From contig CP107217.1 in assembly GCA_025757745.1 (NCBI GenBank), forward strand, positions 930,001 to 994,000: a stretch of 64,000 bases of DNA. The letters run 5' to 3'. Positions 60,218 through 64,000 of this stretch are shown piece by piece; position 1 is the stretch's first letter, and every line of letters starts with the position of its first letter. The translations under genes were made by a program, and so were the position numbers. Under the pieces are notes generated by a model. The model was not told the DNA's origin, did no database searches, and worked only from the letters and a program-made list of their open reading frames with translations. This DNA is from Coriobacteriaceae bacterium. Its GTDB lineage: Bacteria > Actinomycetota > Coriobacteriia > Coriobacteriales > Coriobacteriaceae.

Positions 60218-60296
60218 GAACGCGTGGCGTTCGGGTACAATGGCAGGAAACTTGTCAGCTACGGCGCCGTCGCGGCGCTTTTTGAAAGGACGAAGT

Positions 60297-60992
60297 ATGA
60301 ACGATATCCAGGGCTATCAGAACGGCCCCATCGAAACCGGCGCAAGCCGTGCCAAGGAGATGTCGCCGCGCGCGTACAACCTTGTCATGTCTGCCCTGAT
60401 CTTTTTGGGCTTTTGCGCCATGGGCGCCGGTGCCTACTTTACGAGCACCATGTCGTTTGCGCGCATGATGATGAGCGGCGCCGCTTTGCCGCTGGTCTTT
60501 GGCTCATTTATTTTGACCATCGTCGGCATGGTCATGATGTCGGCTGCTGCCAGCAAACAGTCCGTGGGCCTGTCGCTCGTGGGCTACGTGGTCTTTGCGA
60601 GCACCTTTGGCCTGACGGCGTCGTTTGGCCTTGCCAACTACGACCTGCCTACCATTAACACCGCCTTTATCGCCACGGCCGCCATCACCTTTGTCTTTGG
60701 TGCGCTGGGCGTAACCTTTCCCAAGTTCTTCCAGCGTGTGTACGGCATTGGTTTTGGCATCCTACTTGCCACGATTCTGGTCGAGATCGTGCTGATGTTC
60801 ATGGGCGTCTCGCAGTCCATCACCGACCTGATCGTGATCGTGGTGTTCGCCGGCTTTATTGGCTATGACACCTATGTGGCCACGACGGTGCCGCCCACGC
60901 TGCCCAACGCCGTGCTCATGGCATCCAACCTGTTCGTGGACATCATCAACGTGTTCCTGCGCATCCTGAATATCCTTGGTCGTCGCGATTAA
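60297..60992 (+). CDS. Bax inhibitor-1/YccA family membrane protein
   Basis: A 231-residue integral membrane protein with about seven hydrophobic segments, of the BI-1/YccA family. MSPRAYNLVMSALIFLGFC near residue 21 and the C-terminal DTYVATTVPPTLPNAVLM, then ASNLFVDIINVFLRILNILG are typical. Family members form calcium-leak channels or modulate membrane proteases. The ATG at 60297 follows GAAAGGA; the reading frame opens earlier but without a site. A terminator follows at 61042. Confidence 0.88.
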   Translation: MNDIQGYQNGPIETGASRAKEMSPRAYNLVMSALIFLGFCAMGAGAYFTSTMSFARMMMSGAALPLVFGSFILTIVGMVMMSAAASKQSVGLSLVGYVVFASTFGLTASFGLANYDLPTINTAFIATAAITFVFGALGVTFPKFFQRVYGIGFGILLATILVEIVLMFMGVSQSITDLIVIVVFAGFIGYDTYVATTVPPTLPNAVLMASNLFVDIINVFLRILNILGRRD

Positions 60993-61041
60993 AGCGCGGC
61001 ATTGCGACGCTTCCTGCCGGACACGGTAAAACGATGCGAAA

Positions 61042-61067
61042 GGCGGTCCTTCGGGGCCGTCTTTTTT
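61042..61067 (+). terminator. Terminator after the Bax-inhibitor gene
   Basis: GGCGGTCC pairs with GGGCCGTC (two wobble pairs) and is followed by TTTTTT. Confidence 0.8.
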
Positions 61068-61133
61068 GTGCGCGGCGGGGTATGATGGATGGGAAAAAGC
61101 CGATAGCGGCAGCGACAGGAAAGGTGGCCACGA

Positions 61134-62276
61134 ATGGCAGATGTCGACAACAGGAACCGTAACCGCAGGTCTAACCGAGCGGGTCAGCCCAATCCCAAGC
61201 GCGAGGCACGTGCCAAGGCCGCCGAGCGCCATGTGGTGGCTGTGTCCGAGGCCTGCGCCAAGGACATCGAGCGTTCGATTGCCGGCGTGCGCGAGTTCGA
61301 TGGTATGCCTGCCGGATTTGTCGCGGCGATGAAGGCCAAGGCCCAAGCGGCCGACGCTGCCGAGGAACAGGTTGCTGAGGAGTCTGAGGCCGCCGAGGAG
61401 CCCGAGGTCGAGGCCGCCGAGGTTGCATCCGCCGAGACCGAGGTTGCGGCCGAGCTTGCACCCGCCGAGGAGGCCACGGAGGCCGAGTCCGCGCCTGCCG
61501 CCGAAAAGCCCGCTCCGGTCCTGCCCGAGGTCACCGTGCTCGACGCCTCTGCCACGCAGGCCATTCTGGATAACGGCCGAGGCTACGCGCAGTTCTGTGA
61601 CATGGCCGTGCTTGCCTTTGCCTCGTTCACCAACCCGGGCGGTGGCTACATCCAGGGCTATCTGGGCCAGGAGGCCACGCTCTGTGCCGATTCGTACCTG
61701 TACAACGTGCTCGATAAGCAGCGCAAATGGTACGGCGAGAACCGTCGTCGCAACATCAACTGCGAGCTTTACCGCAACCGTGCGCTGGTGGTGCCTGCGG
61801 TGCGCTTCGACCGCAATCACGTACATGCATATGCTGACGTGATCGTTGCCGCCGCGCCCAACGCCAAGCGCGCTCGCCAGGAGTATCGCGTGGGTGACGA
61901 TGCCTTGCTGGATGCCCTGCGCGATCGCATCCGCTTTGTGCTTGCCATCTGCGATGAGCTGGGTCGCGAGAAGCTCGTGCTGGGCGCTTGGGGCTGCGAC
62001 AACAACGGCTTTGACGCCGAGGCCGTGGCTGAGCTCTTCCGCAAGGAGCTTGCGTCGGGCGACTTCAAGGTCAAGCAGGTGTTTTTTGCCGTGCCCTCTA
62101 CGCGCTGGGATGAGGACTTCGCCAAGTTTGAGCACGTGTTGGCAAGCTTCCCCGAGTGTAACGAGGAGTCCTATGCTCAGGTGGCCGCCCGCGCCGCGGC
62201 CGCCCGTGCCGCCGAGCAGGCTCAGGCCGCTGCTGAGGACGATGAGGATGACGACGACTGGCGCAAGTACCTGTAA
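61134..62276 (+). CDS. TIGR02452-like (microbial PARG/macro-fold) protein with altered catalytic motif
   Basis: A 380-residue protein. The core (about residues 130-350) matches the TIGR02452 / bacterial poly(ADP-ribose) glycohydrolase-like family: FASFTNPGGGYIQGYLGQEA near 164, ALVVPAVRFDRN near 220, DVIVAAAPNAK near 238 and KLVLGAWGCDNNGFD near 285. The usual GGG...QEE loop reads QEA here, so the second glutamate, thought to be catalytic, is replaced. The N-terminal third is a basic then Ala/Glu-rich disordered region, and the C-terminus is acidic. It may bind rather than hydrolyse ADP-ribose. Confidence 0.75.
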   Translation: MADVDNRNRNRRSNRAGQPNPKREARAKAAERHVVAVSEACAKDIERSIAGVREFDGMPAGFVAAMKAKAQAADAAEEQVAEESEAAEEPEVEAAEVASAETEVAAELAPAEEATEAESAPAAEKPAPVLPEVTVLDASATQAILDNGRGYAQFCDMAVLAFASFTNPGGGYIQGYLGQEATLCADSYLYNVLDKQRKWYGENRRRNINCELYRNRALVVPAVRFDRNHVHAYADVIVAAAPNAKRARQEYRVGDDALLDALRDRIRFVLAICDELGREKLVLGAWGCDNNGFDAEAVAELFRKELASGDFKVKQVFFAVPSTRWDEDFAKFEHVLASFPECNEESYAQVAARAAAARAAEQAQAAAEDDEDDDDWRKYL

Positions 62277-62301
62277 ACGGTGCGCGTGATGCGACATGCC
62301 G

Positions 62302-62333
62302 AGCCGACGGGGGCTGCTCCCGTCGGCTTTTTA
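62302..62333 (+). terminator. Terminator before the SGNH gene
   Basis: AGCCGACGGG and CCCGTCGGCT are perfect 10-bp arms with a GGCTGCT-like loop, followed by TTTT. The AAAGGAAGGG ribosome binding site of the next gene follows almost at once. Confidence 0.9.
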
Positions 62334-62351
62334 CTAAAGGAAGGGCTTACG

Positions 62352-63011
62352 ATGAAAAACGTTCTGTGCTTTGGTGACAGCAACACCTATGGCTATGATC
62401 CGGCTGGTATGCGCGATGGCACCGCGGTGCGCTATGCGCAGGATGTGCGCTGGTGCGGCGTGGCGCAGCGTGACCTGGGCGAGGGCTGGCATGTGATTGA
62501 GGAGGGGCTTAACGGCCGCACGACGGTGCGCGACGATATGTGCCATCTGGACACTAACCTCAACGGCATTCGCGCGTTGCCGATGCTGCTCGAGGCCCAT
62601 AAGCCGCTGGACGCCATTGTGATCATGCTGGGCACCAACGACTGTAAGACGGTCTTTAACGTGACAGCTTCCGATATCGCCCGTGGCGCCATGGCACTGA
62701 TTCGCGCCGTCCGCGCGTTTCCGTGGACCGACGCTGCGCCTTGTCCGCGCATTCTGCTGATGGCGCCTATCAAGATTAAACCGCAGATCGTCGATGTGTA
62801 CATGACCGACTTTGACGAGCGCTCCGTCGAGGCCTCGGAGCATTTTGCCGAATACTATGCGTATGCTGCTAAGCAGTTTGGCTGCGACTTTTTGAATGCC
62901 GCTGATTTTGCCGAGCCGGGCGATATCGATTATCTGCACATGATGCCCGAAAGCCATGAGAGCTTGGGCCACGCCGTGGCGGCCAAGCTCAAAGAGATGC
63001 TCGGAGCGTAG
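62352..63011 (+). CDS. SGNH/GDSL hydrolase
   Basis: A 219-residue SGNH-type esterase or lipase. The nucleophile block is VLCFGDSNTYGYDP near residue 4, the glycine and asparagine blocks are EEGLNGRTTV near 48 and MLGTNDCKTVF near 93, and the catalytic histidine is probably in the C-terminal MMPESHESLGHAVA. No signal peptide is seen, so the enzyme is cytoplasmic. AAAGGAAGGG precedes the ATG. The substrate is unknown. Confidence 0.88.
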   Translation: MKNVLCFGDSNTYGYDPAGMRDGTAVRYAQDVRWCGVAQRDLGEGWHVIEEGLNGRTTVRDDMCHLDTNLNGIRALPMLLEAHKPLDAIVIMLGTNDCKTVFNVTASDIARGAMALIRAVRAFPWTDAAPCPRILLMAPIKIKPQIVDVYMTDFDERSVEASEHFAEYYAYAAKQFGCDFLNAADFAEPGDIDYLHMMPESHESLGHAVAAKLKEMLGA

Positions 63012-63066
63012 TGCGACCCAAAGCAGTACAAAAGTTCCCCTTGCGGTGGCTTGTTTCGTTGGTTTG

Positions 63067-63282
63067 TCTTGATCTGTAACAGCTGTAAGGCCGAAAACGG
63101 GCTAGATGTTACAGATTGAGATTATTTAGGTCGATATCGGTCGTTTGTCTCGATCTGTAACATCTAGGGTCGATTTTGCCGAGTTACTGTTACAGATCGA
63201 GATTTTCTTCTCAGTGGAATTTGAATGTCTCAATCTGTAACAGGTGGGCCGAAAAATGGACTCTAACTGTTACAGATCGAGA
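63067..63282. repeat. Array of six 15-bp repeats, alternating orientation
   Basis: The repeat TCTYRATCTGTAACA occurs at 63067 (+), 63107 (-), 63148 (+), 63188 (-), 63228 (+) and 63268 (-). Start-to-start distances are 40, 41, 40, 40 and 40 bp, so the spacers are 25-26 nt. Each plus/minus pair is a 55-bp inverted repeat with a 25-nt loop. Two loops (63082 and 63243) share GGCCGAAAA. Confidence 0.9.
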
Positions 63283-63292
63283 TGTTTGTGGG

Positions 63293-63329
63293 AACCGCCA
63301 CAAAGGTGCCTGTCCCCTTTGCGGTGGTT
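63293..63329 (-). repeat. Imperfect hairpin behind thiD
   Basis: AACCGCCACAAAGG (63293-63306) pairs with CCTTTGCGGTGGTT (63316-63329) at 12 of 14 positions; the loop has TGCCTGTCC. It lies 14 bp behind the thiD stop codon. GGGACAGGCACC-like sequences occur in REP-type palindromes elsewhere, from memory. Confidence 0.55.
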
Positions 63330-63343
63330 TTGGGCTGCGAATC

Positions 63344-64000
63344 TTAGTACTGCCACATGTGGTTGACGGGCCCGGAGCCTTTGCCCATGTCAAAGCCGGC
63401 GGCGAGAGCGCCCGTTAGGTAGGCCTTGCCGGCGTTGACGGCATCGGCAAGATCCATGCCCTGGGCCAGCGCGCAGGCGATGGCGGACGAAAGCGTACAG
63501 CCAGTACCGTGCGTGTTGCCGGTCTCGATGCGCTTGTGGCGGAACCACGTGGTGAGCGGATCGCCCAGATGGTTGCCCTCGTCATCGAGCGGCGCGGGCT
63601 CTGCTAGCACATCGTTGGCCTCGTTGACAAAATGCCCGCCCTTAACGAGAGACGCGCAGCCAAAGCGACGGGTGAGAAGCATGGCGGCATTTTGCTGCGT
63701 GCGCTCGGAATCGACCTCATAATCGAGCAGCGCCATGGCCTCGGGAATGTTGGGCGTGATAACGGTCGCCAGCGGGAACAGGCGGCGGGTGAGTGCCTCA
63801 GCGGCATCCTCGGCAATGAGGCGAGCACCCGAGGTGGCGACCATGACGGGGTCGACGACGATATTTTGTGCGTCCCAGGCGCTCAAGCGGTCGGCGATAA
63901 CCTCGATAATCTCGGCAGAGGAAACCATGCCGATCTTGACGGCGCTGGGTCGAATATCGTCAAAAACGGCATCGATCTGCGCCGCGACAATATCCGGAGA
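63344..64000 (-). CDS. thiD: Hydroxymethylpyrimidine/phosphomethylpyrimidine kinase, 5' part missing
   Basis: C-terminal part (about 218 residues) of ThiD, which phosphorylates hydroxymethylpyrimidine twice for thiamine synthesis. The frame is open to the window edge, so the start lies outside. Visible are VDPVMVATSGARLI, ITPNIPEAMALL near the middle, ASLVKGGH, and NTHGTGCTLSSAIACALAQG, which is the ribokinase-type anion hole and catalytic Asp-equivalent region. A short hairpin follows the stop. Confidence 0.92.
   Translation of the reverse strand, partial: SPDIVAAQIDAVFDDIRPSAVKIGMVSSAEIIEVIADRLSAWDAQNIVVDPVMVATSGARLIAEDAAEALTRRLFPLATVITPNIPEAMALLDYEVDSERTQQNAAMLLTRRFGCASLVKGGHFVNEANDVLAEPAPLDDEGNHLGDPLTTWFRHKRIETGNTHGTGCTLSSAIACALAQGMDLADAVNAGKAYLTGALAAGFDMGKGSGPVNHMWQY

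Larger units (their letters stand above)
63012..63343. other. Convergent intergenic region with a repeat array
   Basis: No gene is visible. The six-repeat alternating array (63067-63282) is bordered by two similar G-rich segments, near 63035 (CCCCTTGCGGTGG) and 63315 (CCCTTTGCGGTGG). Confidence 0.75.

Noticed and set aside
60762..62297. A 511-codon frame antisense to the PARG-like gene
   Set aside because: Low-complexity Gly/Leu/Arg product, mirror of the Ala/Glu-rich tail; no start signal.
63067..63282. CRISPR array
   Set aside because: Repeats are only 15 bp and alternate in orientation, and no cas gene is near, so it is listed as a different type of array.

Overview
The window looks like a chromosomal segment of a Collinsella-like member of the Coriobacteriia (high-GC, gut-associated Actinomycetota). 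I infer this from the protein sequences, the GC-rich codon use, the fermentative and arginine-catabolic gene content, and a division cluster that carries actinobacterial-style SepF and DivIVA. I ran no database search. No rRNA, tRNA, CRISPR array or complete insertion sequence was seen.

Layout. 1-4.3 kb: RNase D, a membrane zinc peptidase, exonuclease VII (xseA, xseB) and a HIT protein. 4.3-6.5 kb: a more AT-rich LysR regulator and MFS transporter pair. 6.6-10.5 kb: two adjacent acetate kinase paralogues facing phosphotransacetylase. 10.7-12.9 kb: UDP-galactopyranose mutase and a glycosyltransferase. 13.3-19.7 kb (minus strand): P1-family peptidase, Maf, DJ-1/PfpI protein, a 23S rRNA uracil methyltransferase and polyphosphate kinase. 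20.2-27.4 kb: arginine deiminase region with two apparently identical arcA copies around an aminotransferase gene, then ornithine carbamoyltransferase and a YfcC-type permease; no carbamate kinase gene lies in the window. 28.0-32.8 kb: DUF1846 protein, small winged-helix regulator, CTP synthase, Xer recombinase. 33.3-48.8 kb: a complete-looking dcw cluster (mraZ, rsmH, ftsL-like, ftsI, murF, mraY, murD, ftsW, murG, murC, murB, ftsQ, ftsZ). 49.0-54.2 kb: pgeF joined to pstSCAB and phoU. 54.3-56.9 kb: yggS, sepF, yggT, divIVA. 57.1-59.6 kb (minus): nitroreductase, DUF47 protein and Pit phosphate transporter. 59.9-64 kb: small conserved protein, Bax-inhibitor-1 family protein, a PARG/macro-like protein, an SGNH hydrolase and the 3' part of thiD.

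The genes form three functional themes: energy from substrate-level phosphorylation (Pta/AckA and arginine deiminase), cell-wall synthesis with septation, and phosphate handling (Pst/PhoU, Pit/DUF47, Ppk).

The most unusual signals are non-coding. (1) Both arcA promoters carry a GTGAACGGTAT/ATACCGTTCAC motif as tandem pairs spaced exactly 21 bp, at an identical distance from the -10 element. (2) Two elements at 12.95-13.28 kb share a conserved structured core but are closed by unrelated, locus-specific inverted arms; several other long palindromes also sit 12-36 bp behind stop codons. (3) An array of six 15-bp repeats at 63.07-63.28 kb alternates orientation with a 40-41 bp period. (4) yggT appears to start at a non-canonical ATC codon.
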